DNA from: Virgibacillus natechei
GTDB lineage: Bacteria > Bacillota > Bacilli > Bacillales > Amphibacillaceae
Assembly: GCF_026013645.1 (NCBI RefSeq)
Contig: NZ_CP110224.1
Span: forward strand, 1,116,001 to 1,180,000
Length of the DNA stretch: 64,000 nt
Direction: 5' to 3'
Shown here: positions 23,882-33,486 of the stretch, one piece after another
How positions within the stretch are numbered: position 1 is the first letter of the stretch
Layout: each line of letters starts with the position of its first letter
The notes under the pieces: model-generated
Database searches by the model: none
What the model was told of the DNA's origin: nothing
Seen by the model: the letters and a program-made list of their open reading frames with translations, nothing else
Made by a program: the position numbers and the translations under genes

Positions 23882-24429
23882 AGGACAAAACCTCCAATTG
23901 ATTCGGACTTCCACAGGATGTGGTGACTTCTGTGTTGGCTATTGACGTGTACGGTTTTAGCAGAAGTTCCCCTTGCAAATACTAAGTTACGTTTCACCTC
24001 CTATACCTACCATAACGAACGAATGTTAATGTAGTATAAATAGAATGTAAAAATAATATAAAGTTGGCAGGATTGAATCGTTCCTTCTTCTACAAATGAC
24101 ATTCCTACTTATACTGTTTTAGCGATATCGTACAAATACTGTTATGGAAGATGTTTAACCAAATTCGTTAGAAAAATGCATCTATTCTAACATAAGTAAT
24201 TTTACATAAATTTACCAGATGTAAAAAGTACTAAATTTTTATCAAGTTAAACGATAACTGGACTAAAAGTTTCATAAGTTAAGGCTTATAGCAGGTAAAA
24301 ACTTATCGACCAAACGAAGAAGTGCAAGCATTCATTTAAGATAGTATGGAGCAAGTAGCTTTATAGTAAAGATAGGATTACAAAATTAATTGAGGGGAGG
24401 TAGAAAATGAAATGGAAATGGTCAATTAA
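23882..24429. other. gene-free region upstream of the sortase operon
   Basis: No coding sequence is supported. The stretch is AT-rich and should contain the sortase-nuclease promoter on the minus strand; a TAGTATAAATAGAATG tract is at 24033-24048. No terminator or repeat was recognised. Confidence 0.25.
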
Positions 24430-24510
24430 TACAAAGCTGCTGTAATTCAGGCTGGCTCGGAAATGTTTGCTATCTTTCAATTGAATATCGATGAAACAAA
24501 ACAGACATAA
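24430..24510 (+). pseudogene. nitrilase-family N-terminal remnant
   Basis: In one frame this stretch reads YKAAVIQAGSEMFAIFQLN then IDETKQT before a stop. KAAVIQAGS is the typical first beta strand of carbon-nitrogen hydrolases of the nitrilase family. A ribosome site (GGGGAGG at 24394) and ATG codons lie upstream but in other frames, and nothing after base 24510 continues the domain. It looks like the leftover start of a deleted nitrilase gene. Confidence 0.35.
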
Positions 24511-24602
24511 AAGGTGTAACGATCGTAAACCTAGTTAGTTTATTCCATGCAACAAAAGGATATAATAAAGGAAAAAAGACTGGAAATGAGGTATTCGGTT
24601 GC

Positions 24603-25094
24603 ATGGATGTGAGTGAAGACAATTATACCGATTCACTGCAAGTTAAGTATTCAAGCCGCAATTTATGGTCTGGCATCCTTTTTGGGATAGGGCTTGCTGC
24701 ATTTTTGGATGAAGTGATTTTTCATCAGCTGCTAAATTGGCATTATTTTTATGATGGATCAACGACCCAAATTGGTCTTCTGTCTGACGGATTTTTCCAC
24801 GCGTTTAGCTGGTTTGCTACTGTTGGATCGTTATTTATAGTCGCCGATCTACGGAGTAGAGCCGGATGGTGGGCAAAAAGGTGGATCGGCGGTGCTCTGA
24901 TTGGCTTGGGTGGATTTAATCTCTATGACGGGATCGTCCAGCATAAAATTATGCGGATACATCAAGTGCGAAATGATACCGGTAACCTGCTAATGTATGA
25001 CATTGGCTGGAATATGGTTGCCGCTATCATTTTGATCGCTGGGATTATAGTGGTAGTTCAAACAGGAAAAAAGATGAAAGGAAATAGAAGCTGA
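24603..25094 (+). CDS. DUF2243 membrane protein
   Basis: The 163-residue protein has four hydrophobic helices and the DUF2243 pattern: GIGLAAFLDEVIFHQLLNWHH-like sequence (here WHYFYDG), GLLSDGFFHAF, and GGFNLYDGIVQHKIMRIHQVR, with several conserved histidines. DUF2243 genes commonly stand next to ctaG-type cytochrome oxidase assembly genes, as here, where the next ATG is one base behind the stop codon. A role in copper handling or oxidase assembly is inferred from context. The ribosome site is weak (GAGGT, nine bases upstream). Confidence 0.85.
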   Translation: MDVSEDNYTDSLQVKYSSRNLWSGILFGIGLAAFLDEVIFHQLLNWHYFYDGSTTQIGLLSDGFFHAFSWFATVGSLFIVADLRSRAGWWAKRWIGGALIGLGGFNLYDGIVQHKIMRIHQVRNDTGNLLMYDIGWNMVAAIILIAGIIVVVQTGKKMKGNRS

Positions 25095-25095
25095 T

Positions 25096-25887
25096 ATGCA
25101 AAACCATCACCTGCCCGTGATTGCAGAATGGGCGCTTGCCTTTCCTTTTCTGGTAGCTTTGATTGTTTACACCGGAGCTTTGTTAATTTCGGCAAAAAAA
25201 GGAAGGAAGTGGCCGGAGTTTCGCACACTCCTTTGGTTTACCGGTATATTTCTCTGCTTGATTTCTGTTGCTGGTCCGATGGCACAACTGGCTCATACTG
25301 ACTTCCGAATACATATGATAGGGCACCTATTTCTGGGGATGCTTGGGCCGCTACTGTTGGCGCTCGGTGCTCCAGTGAAGCTACTACTCCGTTCTCTTCC
25401 TGTTCAACAAGCGAAAAATCTTACACGGTTTCTTCGTAGTCGGGTAATCGGATTATTGAGTAATCCTGCTGTGACAGCGACCTTGAATATAGGTGGGCTC
25501 TGGATTCTCTATACAACTGATTTATTCCGGATGATGCATGAGAGCACACTTCTTCATGTTATGATTCACGTCCACATATTTCTTGCGGGTTATCTTTTTA
25601 CGATATCACTGATTTATGTAGAACCGATTCCGCATCGTACCAGTTATCTATACCGTAGTTTCATATTGGTGCTGGCACTCGCCGCCCACGGCATTCTATC
25701 GAAACGTATATATGCCAAGCCGCCAGAGGGTGTTCCCGCGAATGAAGCAGAAGCGGGTGGAATGCTAATGTATTATGGTGGAGACGCAGTAGACCTGATG
25801 ATTATCATTATTCTGTGTTACCACTGGTACCGATCCACAAGCCCTAAGAAAATGGTGAAGAGAAGAGATCTCCCGAGTCCGGGATAA
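25096..25887 (+). CDS. CtaG-family cytochrome c oxidase assembly protein
   Basis: This 263-residue polytopic membrane protein has about seven helices and the caa3_CtaG family features: HMIGHLFLGMLGPLLLALGAP with two histidines, HVMIHVHIFLAGYLF and HGILSKRIY. CtaG is needed for the CuB site of caa3-type oxidase in Bacillus. Together with the upstream DUF2243 gene it forms a two-gene operon. No cytochrome oxidase genes are in the window, so this is probably a paralogue acting at a distance, perhaps in copper homeostasis. Confidence 0.85.
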   Translation: MQNHHLPVIAEWALAFPFLVALIVYTGALLISAKKGRKWPEFRTLLWFTGIFLCLISVAGPMAQLAHTDFRIHMIGHLFLGMLGPLLLALGAPVKLLLRSLPVQQAKNLTRFLRSRVIGLLSNPAVTATLNIGGLWILYTTDLFRMMHESTLLHVMIHVHIFLAGYLFTISLIYVEPIPHRTSYLYRSFILVLALAAHGILSKRIYAKPPEGVPANEAEAGGMLMYYGGDAVDLMIIIILCYHWYRSTSPKKMVKRRDLPSPG

Positions 25888-26008
25888 CACCTAGCAGGCT
25901 GAGTGGAATATTTTTCCTTCCCTTCACCACAAACTGAAACGAATACGCTGACCTTATCTATATCATTGACCTCCTTTGGTTATATTACCATTAGGAGGAG
26001 GTGATAAA

Positions 26009-26227
26009 GTGGATAAGAAAAAAGAGCTAAATAAGGAAAATATTAAGACAAAGCTAGGCGGTATGGGTCTATATGGAACAACCTCTAATACAGAAATAGC
26101 AGGTTACAAGGCCTCCGGAGATATTGAAAATGCTGGGAGATTAGATAAAGGCTTCCAAAAACCGGAAGATGCTGATGATGTTACTCCAACCGCCTCTATC
26201 AAAGAAGGGGACCAAGAGGATTATTAA
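26009..26227 (+). CDS. hypothetical 72-residue hydrophilic protein
   Basis: The GTG at 26009 follows an AGGAGGAGGTGATAAA ribosome site. The longer frame from 25976 would encode that site as LGGGD and is rejected. The product is soluble, charged, low in aromatic residues and contains GLYGTTSNTEIAGYKASGD and an acidic C terminus. Such composition is seen in spore-coat-associated or stress-induced small proteins, but the family is not recognised. A terminator follows 33 bases downstream, so the gene is monocistronic. Confidence 0.6.
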   Translation: MDKKKELNKENIKTKLGGMGLYGTTSNTEIAGYKASGDIENAGRLDKGFQKPEDADDVTPTASIKEGDQEDY

Positions 26228-26260
26228 CGGAATGCTTTTTATTCGTATATGCTGAATTTT

Positions 26261-26303
26261 AAAGGGGCTTTGCCATTAATTGGTTAAGGCCCTTTCTGTT
26301 TTT
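26261..26303 (+). terminator. rho-independent terminator
   Basis: AAAGGGGCTT and AAGGCCCTTT pair with one mismatch and are followed by CTGTTTTT, downstream of the 72-residue gene. Confidence 0.65.
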
Positions 26304-26470
26304 GGGTGGGTTATTGATATTTCCTTTCGCATCCGTTGATGGTTTAAAAGGCTACCGTTCACTTATTGGGAAGGTGAGGTTCTTCATTTTGGACAAAAAC
26401 AGATTGGGAGGAAATACAAAAGGGACGGGTCGGTAAAGTACCCAGTAATATTGACTTTTTACTGGAAAAT

Positions 26471-27286
26471 TTGGAAGAGATGCCGTTTGCAAAAAATATA
26501 CAAGTAGATGAAGAGGACAGGTTGGATCATCAATTGGACGGTTACGAAAACTTTCTCTATTATTTTGGTTACTTTGGACTTTGGGAATTCGAACCGAAGC
26601 CTATAAATTCCGTAAACGTGGATTATGTCAGGGGGACGGAACCAAAATCGATCAAGCTTATGCCACGGTTTAAGAAATTAATACCAGCTCTGGTGGAAGC
26701 ATGGAATCCACCACAAGATCCTATAACCGATTCAATAATGGGTATGATGAGTATGTTTGGTGATATTCTTGACGGAGAAGAGGAAGCAGTGGAAGAGGCG
26801 GAAGAAGAATTAGAATCCCTATTTACTCTGCTGCAGCCTTTATTTGCGAAAGGCGAACTTAAGAACATCCTTCTTGTACCAGGGGAAGGCGAGTCGATAA
26901 ACGGGAATTTTACATTAACCGCGTCACTCCATTCATCTTGTTGGCGTAGGTTGCGGTTGCCGGGTTCTGCTACATTGCTGGACTTGCATGAGGTGATCCA
27001 AGAGGCCTTCGGATTTGATGATGATCATCTTTACAGCTTTTTTATGGACGGGAAGCGGTTCAGTAAATACTTTTATAATTCACCAATGGATGTACAAGGT
27101 CCATATGTGCATGAAAAGCAGATTGGTCGCTTGAATTTGTATGAAGGAAAGCGTTTTGTATATTTGTTTGATTTTGGTGATGAATGGTTGATTGATATAA
27201 AGGTAGAGAAAATAGAAGAGGAAGAGGAAAAGCCCGCTGATATTGTTGAGAAAAAAGGGGAGGATCCCGATCAGTATGAGTGGTAG
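26471..27286 (+). CDS. plasmid pRiA4b ORF-3-like protein, 5' end uncertain
   Basis: The C-terminal half (about residues 145-260) is a pRiA4b ORF-3-like domain: WRRLRLPGSATLLDLHEVI, GFDDDHLYSF, then LFDFGDEWLIDIKVEKI and EKKGEDPDQYEW. The N-terminal half is acidic with EEEAVEEAEEELE. Members of this family are widespread in mobile elements and of unknown function. The TTG at 26471 has no ribosome site. The frame stays open upstream to about 26374 and encodes related-looking sequence (TDWEEIQKGRVGKVPSNIDF) without any standard start codon. The gene may therefore be 5'-truncated or begin at a rare codon. Confidence 0.65.
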   Translation: MEEMPFAKNIQVDEEDRLDHQLDGYENFLYYFGYFGLWEFEPKPINSVNVDYVRGTEPKSIKLMPRFKKLIPALVEAWNPPQDPITDSIMGMMSMFGDILDGEEEAVEEAEEELESLFTLLQPLFAKGELKNILLVPGEGESINGNFTLTASLHSSCWRRLRLPGSATLLDLHEVIQEAFGFDDDHLYSFFMDGKRFSKYFYNSPMDVQGPYVHEKQIGRLNLYEGKRFVYLFDFGDEWLIDIKVEKIEEEEEKPADIVEKKGEDPDQYEW

Positions 27287-27320
27287 GAGAGCCTTATTTG
27301 GAAAACGGTATAGAATAGAA

Positions 27321-27351
27321 GGGGGCCTGAATTGTTTAGGTCTCTTTTTTT
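27321..27351 (+). terminator. weak terminator
   Basis: GGCCT and AGGTC pair imperfectly around a nine-base loop and are followed by a run of eight T, 35 bases behind the pRiA4b ORF-3-like gene. Confidence 0.35.
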
Positions 27352-27549
27352 GGCGTCTATATGAAGGTTCAGATATACATAAAGTGTACGATAAAGAATA
27401 TATAAAATCGTGCAGACCTTATACCGCTCAGTATTAGACTAAAATCAATAATTTAGCTTATCTATGCACCTATCGGTATTAAAATAACTACCTTTATGGA
27501 ACACGGGGAGAACGTATAAAATGTATGAAATGAAGAACCCAATCAATAC

Positions 27550-27563
27550 TGGAATCGTTTACA
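27550..27563 (+). promoter_or_regulatory. CcpA-binding cre site
   Basis: TGGAATCGTTTACA matches the cre consensus TGWAANCGNTNWCA at all but one position. It lies 20 bases upstream of the -35 element of the PTS operon promoter. Catabolite control is expected for a sugar PTS locus. Confidence 0.5.
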
Positions 27564-27583
27564 TTAATTGGGGTCAAATAGTG

Positions 27584-27612
27584 TTGAATAAGTACTGTCA
27601 CCGTTTTACAAT
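27584..27612 (+). promoter_or_regulatory. sigma-A promoter of the ascorbate-type PTS operon
   Basis: TTGAAT and TACAAT are spaced by 17 bases and lie 30 bases before the regulator start. The rest of the 355-base gap from 27287 holds only the cre site and the weak terminator. Confidence 0.5.
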
Positions 27613-27641
27613 TAAGTTAAGAAAGAAATGGAGGGATCCAT

Positions 27642-29681
27642 TTGTTTGATCAAAGATCTTATAAACTCTTTGAAGAGATACTCAAGCATGATCATATGAC
27701 AAAGACGGAAGTTATTAGAACATTAGATCTATCAGAAAGACAGTTCAATTATGATTTTGAAAAAATTAATGAAGCACTGCTTAGTATTGATATACCACAA
27801 ATTGAGATGTCAAATCAATTCTTTATAATTGATCCCGAAGTAATAGAATTGATGCACTCTGAGCTTCCTTTAGATATAAATGCCAACCAGATTGTTATAT
27901 CTGAAGAGGATAGAGTTTTTTTAATCTATTTGTATACTTTCATACGAAAGGAATCAATTTCCAACTATCATTATCAGCTAATGCTTGGGGTAAGTAAAAA
28001 TACCGCCTTAACAGATGTGAAAAAAACTAAACAACTGTGTGCTGCGTGGGGTATTGAATTAGTGTACACGCGTATGGATGGTTATCATTTGGAAGGGAGT
28101 GAATTAGACAAGCGGCGATTGTCATCTTATTGTATTGACTATTTATTAACCCAGCCACTTGGCAAAGAAATAATTATGTTGTCATTGAAATCATGGGGTC
28201 AAGACGAGTGTTTTATTAGGATACAAGAGTTAATTGATGCGTTTTTAAAAGCAGAAGAAATAAAACTTGTGAAAAGCAGAAAAGCGGAAATGATTCTTCA
28301 CCTAACTTTTATCAGCGTACGTAATAAGGGAAAAGAGTTATTTTTCACAGAATATGAAAAGCAATTAATACGTCGTCAAAGCTTATTTGAAAAAGGCACA
28401 GTGCTAGCGCAAAAGCTATTTGAACGAGAGGGGATTGAATCCTTTTACGTGACTATCGAATTACTTATCGCACAGGAAGAAGTGAAGCGTAATGATAATC
28501 CAGCATTAGAAGAATTAGCCGAGCAAATCATCAAGGAATTTGAAATGAATACACTGCTACCCATTAAAAATAAAAAAGCATTAAAGCAAAGCTTATATAA
28601 TCACCTAGTACCTGCTTTTTTCAGAATTTCTTTTGAAAGCCCATTGGTTAATACATTGACAACAAGAATTAAAAATGAGTATACCGAATTATTCCAGTTT
28701 GTAAAAAAGTCACTAGCTCCATTATCTATGTGGACTGGAAAGAACATAAGTGAATCCGAAATTGGCTTTTTTACGCTTCATTTCGGAGGATATCTCGAAA
28801 TGGATAAAAGTTCCAATGCGGAGAAGTTAAATGCATTAATTGTTTGTTCAAATGGTGTCAGTTCATCGATAATGCTCAGATCGCAATTAAGTGAAATGTT
28901 TCCGGATATTCAATTTTCCAGGGTCCACACTGCGGAACAGATACATGATATTCCGACAATTAGTTATGATCTATTATTTTCGACACTAGAAATTGAATCA
29001 GTTAAACCCGTATATATTGTCAAGCCCCTATTATCTCATGTCGAAAAAAACTATTTGATTCAAGCGGTGTCTTCAAAATTTCCCAGATTAAATTATAGAA
29101 ACTTTTCTGTGGATCAGCTAATGGAAGTTATAAATAAACACACGGTAATAAAAGATGAGCAAAAACTTTTTTCTGAACTCGTCAATTTATTTTACTTACC
29201 AAAAACAGAAAAAGGGAGTTATAAACCAATGCTTTCAGAACTATTAACAAAAGATATGATACAATTCACGGATCAAAAATTAGAATGGAGGGAGGCTATT
29301 TCAGGTGCAGCGCAACCTTTATTGGATGCGAATAAAATCCAGCAGGAATACACTGATGAAATGATCAAAAATGTAGAAGAAATAGGGACATACATTCACA
29401 TTGGTAAAGGAATAGCTATTCCCCATGCCAGACCGGAATCCGGTGTAAAGCAATTAGGGATGTCATTTTTAAGAACGAAGTCACCGGTTTTACTATTAGA
29501 TAAGAAAGAACATGAAATTGATGTTTTTATTTGTCTGGCAGCAATTGATAATGAAGCCCATCTAAAAGCATTAGCACAGTTAACCAAGCTTTTAGGTGAT
29601 GATATAATGCTTCAATCTATAAAAGAAGCGGAAACAGCAGAAGAGATTATTAAAATTATTGAAAAGGGAGAGGGAAAATAA
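27642..29681 (+). CDS. PRD-domain transcriptional activator with EIIB and EIIA domains
   Basis: The 679-residue regulator has N-terminal winged-helix regions (about 1-60 and 85-170), two PRD domains (about 190-390), an EIIB-like domain with cysteine in NALIVCSNGVSS (about residue 405) and a C-terminal EIIA domain with the phosphorylatable histidine in IAIPHARPESG (about 590). This is the MtlR/UlaR/LicR architecture, where PTS phosphorylation reports substrate supply. No separate EIIA gene exists in the operon, so this EIIA domain may also phosphorylate the downstream EIIB. It starts at a TTG behind GGAGGG. Its stop overlaps the EIIB start codon by one base. Confidence 0.85.
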   Translation: MFDQRSYKLFEEILKHDHMTKTEVIRTLDLSERQFNYDFEKINEALLSIDIPQIEMSNQFFIIDPEVIELMHSELPLDINANQIVISEEDRVFLIYLYTFIRKESISNYHYQLMLGVSKNTALTDVKKTKQLCAAWGIELVYTRMDGYHLEGSELDKRRLSSYCIDYLLTQPLGKEIIMLSLKSWGQDECFIRIQELIDAFLKAEEIKLVKSRKAEMILHLTFISVRNKGKELFFTEYEKQLIRRQSLFEKGTVLAQKLFEREGIESFYVTIELLIAQEEVKRNDNPALEELAEQIIKEFEMNTLLPIKNKKALKQSLYNHLVPAFFRISFESPLVNTLTTRIKNEYTELFQFVKKSLAPLSMWTGKNISESEIGFFTLHFGGYLEMDKSSNAEKLNALIVCSNGVSSSIMLRSQLSEMFPDIQFSRVHTAEQIHDIPTISYDLLFSTLEIESVKPVYIVKPLLSHVEKNYLIQAVSSKFPRLNYRNFSVDQLMEVINKHTVIKDEQKLFSELVNLFYLPKTEKGSYKPMLSELLTKDMIQFTDQKLEWREAISGAAQPLLDANKIQQEYTDEMIKNVEEIGTYIHIGKGIAIPHARPESGVKQLGMSFLRTKSPVLLLDKKEHEIDVFICLAAIDNEAHLKALAQLTKLLGDDIMLQSIKEAETAEEIIKIIEKGEGK

Positions 29682-29962
29682 TGAAATTTTTAGCTGTATG
29701 TGGATCAGGATTAGGAACAAGTTTTATGGTGGAAATGAATATTAATCAGGTGTTAGAGGAATTGGGAGTTTCGGGAATAGAAGTATCCCACTCAGATTTA
29801 AGCTCCGCTACACCAGGGGATGCAGATGTTTTCTTCTTAGCTAAAGATATTGCCGAAGGGGGAGAACATTTAGGGGAAATTGTTGTTTTGGATAATATTA
29901 TTGATATGGATGAATTACGAGAAAAAGTAAAAAAGGTGGCTGAGGAAAAAAATCTAATTTAA
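29681..29962 (+). CDS. PTS EIIB, ascorbate (UlaB) type
   Basis: The 93-residue cytosolic phosphocarrier begins MKFLAVCGSGLGTSFMVEMN; Cys7 in the P-loop is the phosphorylation site. It belongs to the lactose/ascorbate EIIB superfamily of the UlaB type. It receives phosphate from EIIA and passes it to the sugar bound by the EIIC encoded next. The TAATG overlap with the regulator shows translational coupling. The real sugar need not be ascorbate; see the operon context. Confidence 0.85.
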   Translation: MKFLAVCGSGLGTSFMVEMNINQVLEELGVSGIEVSHSDLSSATPGDADVFFLAKDIAEGGEHLGEIVVLDNIIDMDELREKVKKVAEEKNLI

Positions 29963-29994
29963 GAGATGATTGTTAAACGAGGGAGGGAATTTTC

Positions 29995-31353
29995 ATGAAT
30001 GGCTTATTAAGTACGCTGGTAGATATCTTAAGTGAACCTGCAATATTAGTTGCATTAATAGCGTTGATAGGCTTAATTGCACAAAGAAAAAATTTATCTG
30101 ACACGATGAAAGGAACTACAAAAACTTTTGTAGGGTTTCTGGTAATCGCAGCTGGTGCAGGGATATTGGAAACAGCATTGGCTCCATTTGGTGAAATGTT
30201 TCAGGAGGCATTTAATGTAGCGGGTGTTGTTCCCAATAATGAAGCAATTGTTGCTTTAGCTCTAAATGAATACGGAACAAATACTGCTTTGATTATGTTC
30301 TTTGGAATGATTGTCAACGTATTAATTGCAAGATTTACTAGATATAAGTATATCTTTTTAACAGGGCACCATACCATGTACCTAGCCTGTATGTTTGCTG
30401 TCATTATGGCAGTTGCAGGATTTAATACAGTTCCGTTAATTGCGGCTGGTTCTGTAGCACTTGGTATCGTTATGACTTTATCACCAGCAATTCTACAACC
30501 TTTTATGAGGGAGCTTACAGGAAATGATAATGTTGCCTTGGGTCACTTCAGTGCGGTTGGGTACGCAATTAGTGGTTTAATAGGAAAGTTATTCAAAGGC
30601 AGCAAAAAGAATTCTACTGAAAACATCAATTTTCCACAAGGTCTTGGTTTTCTACGGGACAGCACGGTAAGTATTGCCTTAACCATGATTGTCATGTATT
30701 TTATTGTTGCTATAGTTTCTGGTCCGGCATTTATTGAGAGTGAATTAAGTGGTGGTACAAACTATCTCGTGTTTTCCCTCATACAGGGTGGTAGTTTTGC
30801 AGCTGGCGTATTTATCATATTATCAGGCGTTCGATTAGTGTTATCTGAAATTGTGCCGGCATTTAAAGGTATTTCCACTAAATTAGTACCTAATGCTAAA
30901 CCGGCGCTTGACGTACCCATCATTTATACGTATGCACCAAACGCCGTTTTAATGGGCTTTTTCTCCAGCTTTATTGGTGGAATCGTTAGTATGATTATTA
31001 TGTTTATATCAGGAGGTACGATTATACTCCCAGGTGTTGTGCCACATTTCTTTACAGGTGCAGCAGCAGGGGTACTAGGAAATGCAACTGGAGGATTTAA
31101 AGGAGCTATTGCTGGTTCTTTTGTAAACGGTATAATTGTCTCCTTCTTACCAGTATTCTTGTTACCGGTATTAGGAGATTTAGGATTTGCTAACACGACC
31201 TTCTCCGATGCAGACTTTGCGGTTTCAGGTATATTCTTTGGCTCTTTAGCAAATTATGCAGGTCCTATTGCAATCGTTATTAGTTTGATTGTTATCTTGG
31301 TATTAATGGCTATACCTTTTGGTAAGAAAAAAGTGAACACGGAAGAAAAATAA
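29995..31353 (+). CDS. PTS EIIC, ascorbate (UlaA) family
   Basis: The 452-residue protein has about eleven hydrophobic helices and the UlaA-family traits: an early [20 protein letters not shown] segment, the loop [12 protein letters not shown] and a Gly-rich [13 protein letters not shown] stretch. Ascorbate-family EIICs use an elevator mechanism and differ from glucose-type EIIC. GAGGGAGG precedes the ATG. Typical ascorbate genes (the UlaG lactonase, UlaD decarboxylase and epimerases) are absent. Instead transketolase follows, which suggests a substrate that enters as a pentulose phosphate or a close relative. Confidence 0.85.
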   Translation: MNGLLSTLVDILSEPAILVALIALIGLIAQRKNLSDTMKGTTKTFVGFLVIAAGAGILETALAPFGEMFQEAFNVAGVVPNNEAIVALALNEYGTNTALIMFFGMIVNVLIARFTRYKYIFLTGHHTMYLACMFAVIMAVAGFNTVPLIAAGSVALGIVMTLSPAILQPFMRELTGNDNVALGHFSAVGYAISGLIGKLFKGSKKNSTENINFPQGLGFLRDSTVSIALTMIVMYFIVAIVSGPAFIESELSGGTNYLVFSLIQGGSFAAGVFIILSGVRLVLSEIVPAFKGISTKLVPNAKPALDVPIIYTYAPNAVLMGFFSSFIGGIVSMIIMFISGGTIILPGVVPHFFTGAAAGVLGNATGGFKGAIAGSFVNGIIVSFLPVFLLPVLGDLGFANTTFSDADFAVSGIFFGSLANYAGPIAIVISLIVILVLMAIPFGKKKVNTEEK

Positions 31354-31406
31354 TTCAAAAGTTCTTTTATTCAAATCAAAAAATATTGATATTAGGAGGA
31401 ATAACA

Positions 31407-33407
31407 ATGACTACATCTATGAGAGCTGTATCGGAATTATCGATTAACACAATACGCACACTTACAATTGATAGTGTAGAAAAAGCACAGCATGGTCATC
31501 CGGGAATGCCGATGGGGGCTGCTCCGATGGCTTACACTCTTTGGAGAAATATTATGAATATGAATCCACAGAATCCAAACTGGTTTAATAGAGATAGATT
31601 TGTATTGTCGGCAGGTCATGGTTCGATGTTACAGTACAGTTTGCTTCATCTTGCTGGCTATGAATTATCATTGGATGAATTGAAGCGGTTTAGACAGTGG
31701 GGTAGTAAAACACCTGGACATCCTGAATTTGGAATTACTCCTGGGGTTGAAGCTACTACTGGGCCACTTGGGCAAGGCATTCCTGTTAGTGTAGGATTAG
31801 CATTAGCAGAAAGACATTTGGCAGAAACATATAACCGAAACGACTTCCCAATTGTTGATCATTATACCTATACCATTTGTGGTGATGGTGACTTAATGGA
31901 GGGAGTTTCATACGAGGCTGCATCATTTGCGGGTCATATGAATCTTGGACGCTTAATTGTATTGTATGATTCTAATGACGTTAGTTTAGACGGAGAACTT
32001 AATCGTTCATTTTCCGAAGATATTAAACAACGATTTGAATCTTATCAATGGCAGTATCTGTTTGTAGAAGACGGGAACGATATAGAAGCTGTTGAAAATG
32101 CCATGAAAGAAGCAAAATCTGAGGAAAACCGTCCAACAATTATAGAAATAAAAACTACTATTGGTTATGGGGCGCCTTCCATTCAGGGCACTAGTGATGC
32201 TCACAGTGATCCTATGGGGAAAGATGAGGTTAATAAAGCGAAGCAGTTTTATAATTGGGATTATAAAAAGGAATTTCATGTTCCACAAGAAGTTTATAAT
32301 GATTTCAGTAGTATTATAGGCAACGGGGAAAAGAAGGAAAAAGAATGGAATCAATTATTTGATCAATACCAAGTGAAATATCCTGAATTGGCCAGTGAAT
32401 TCAAACGAGTTATAAAAGGTGAACTTCCTGCAGATTGGAATTCAAACCTACCTTCTTATACAGAGAAAGATACGCTTGCTACAAGAGCTTCAGCAAGTGA
32501 AGTATTAAATGCATTGGCAAATAATGTGCCAGAGTTAATTGGTGGATCGGCAGATTTGGATTCTTCGACTAAAACAAGATTAAAGCAATTTGATGATTTA
32601 AATAGTGAAAACTATGCTGGAAGAAATGTATGGTTTGGTGTTCGTGAGTTTGCTATGGGAGCTATTGCAAATGGATTAGCTTTACATCATTTAAGACCAT
32701 TTGTAAGTACCTTCTTTGTATTCTCAGATTACTTAAGACCTGCCATAAGATTGGCATCTCTTATGGGAGTACCAGTAACATATGTGTTTACACATGATAG
32801 TATAGCTGTAGGTCAGGATGGACCGACTCATCAACCGATTGAACAGTTAGCTTCGTTTAGAGCAATGCCAGGTCTATCTGTTATTCGACCTGCAGATGCA
32901 AACGAAACAAAAGAAGCATGGAAAGTGGCGGTAGCACAAGCAGGAAAACCAACAATGCTAGTTTTGGGGAGACAGGGTTTACCAACATTGAAGGTTACAG
33001 ATGCTTTGGCGGCAGAAGGTGTGCGGAAAGGAGCTTATGTTATTTCAAAGGCAAAAGAAAGCCCTATCGGTATTCTAATAGCTGCAGGGTCTGAGGTACA
33101 TTTAGCGCTTGAAGCACAAGAAGAATTGGCTAAGGATGAACTATTTGTCAATGTCGTTAGTATGCCATCCTGGGATTTATTTGAAGAACAAACATCAGGA
33201 TATAAAGAAAGTGTGTTACCAAGTAACCTAGAAAAACGTTTAACTATAGAAATGGGTTCTAAGGTTGGTTGGAGAGAATATGCAGGAAGCGCTGGGTCTG
33301 TGATGAGTATAGATACATTTGGGGCATCTGGTTCCGGAGATGAAGTTATTAAAAAATATGGATTTACTGTAGAGAATGTTGTTAAAACATTTAAAGGATT
33401 ACATTAA
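31407..33407 (+). CDS. tkt: transketolase
   Basis: The full-length enzyme (666 residues) shows all transketolase landmarks: the [17 protein letters not shown]-terminal region, the thiamine diphosphate motif [21 protein letters not shown] (with N at the expected end), the [19 protein letters not shown] loop and a C-terminal domain ending [19 protein letters not shown]. It exchanges two-carbon units among pentose and hexose phosphates. The start is the ATG at 31407 behind AGGAGG; the longer TTG frame is rejected. It is in the PTS operon, 53 bases behind EIIC, so it probably processes the imported sugar phosphate rather than serving as the housekeeping copy. Confidence 0.9.
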   Translation: MTTSMRAVSELSINTIRTLTIDSVEKAQHGHPGMPMGAAPMAYTLWRNIMNMNPQNPNWFNRDRFVLSAGHGSMLQYSLLHLAGYELSLDELKRFRQWGSKTPGHPEFGITPGVEATTGPLGQGIPVSVGLALAERHLAETYNRNDFPIVDHYTYTICGDGDLMEGVSYEAASFAGHMNLGRLIVLYDSNDVSLDGELNRSFSEDIKQRFESYQWQYLFVEDGNDIEAVENAMKEAKSEENRPTIIEIKTTIGYGAPSIQGTSDAHSDPMGKDEVNKAKQFYNWDYKKEFHVPQEVYNDFSSIIGNGEKKEKEWNQLFDQYQVKYPELASEFKRVIKGELPADWNSNLPSYTEKDTLATRASASEVLNALANNVPELIGGSADLDSSTKTRLKQFDDLNSENYAGRNVWFGVREFAMGAIANGLALHHLRPFVSTFFVFSDYLRPAIRLASLMGVPVTYVFTHDSIAVGQDGPTHQPIEQLASFRAMPGLSVIRPADANETKEAWKVAVAQAGKPTMLVLGRQGLPTLKVTDALAAEGVRKGAYVISKAKESPIGILIAAGSEVHLALEAQEELAKDELFVNVVSMPSWDLFEEQTSGYKESVLPSNLEKRLTIEMGSKVGWREYAGSAGSVMSIDTFGASGSGDEVIKKYGFTVENVVKTFKGLH

Positions 33408-33417
33408 TATATAGCTT

Positions 33418-33451
33418 AACAAGGTAACCTAGTATTAGAGGTTACCTTGTT
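33418..33451 (+). terminator. terminator behind transketolase
   Basis: AACAAGGTAACCT and AGGTTACCTTGTT form a 13-bp perfect stem with an eight-base loop, ending in a short T-run. It should end most operon transcripts before the PHP gene. Confidence 0.8.
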
Positions 33452-33486
33452 TATGTTGTTTGTATATGCAAAAGGAGATGTAAATA

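Noticed and set aside
27243..27437. 64-codon frame overlapping the pRiA4b ORF-3-like gene
   Set aside because: It overlaps a supported gene in another frame and then crosses a terminator-like hairpin; no family features.
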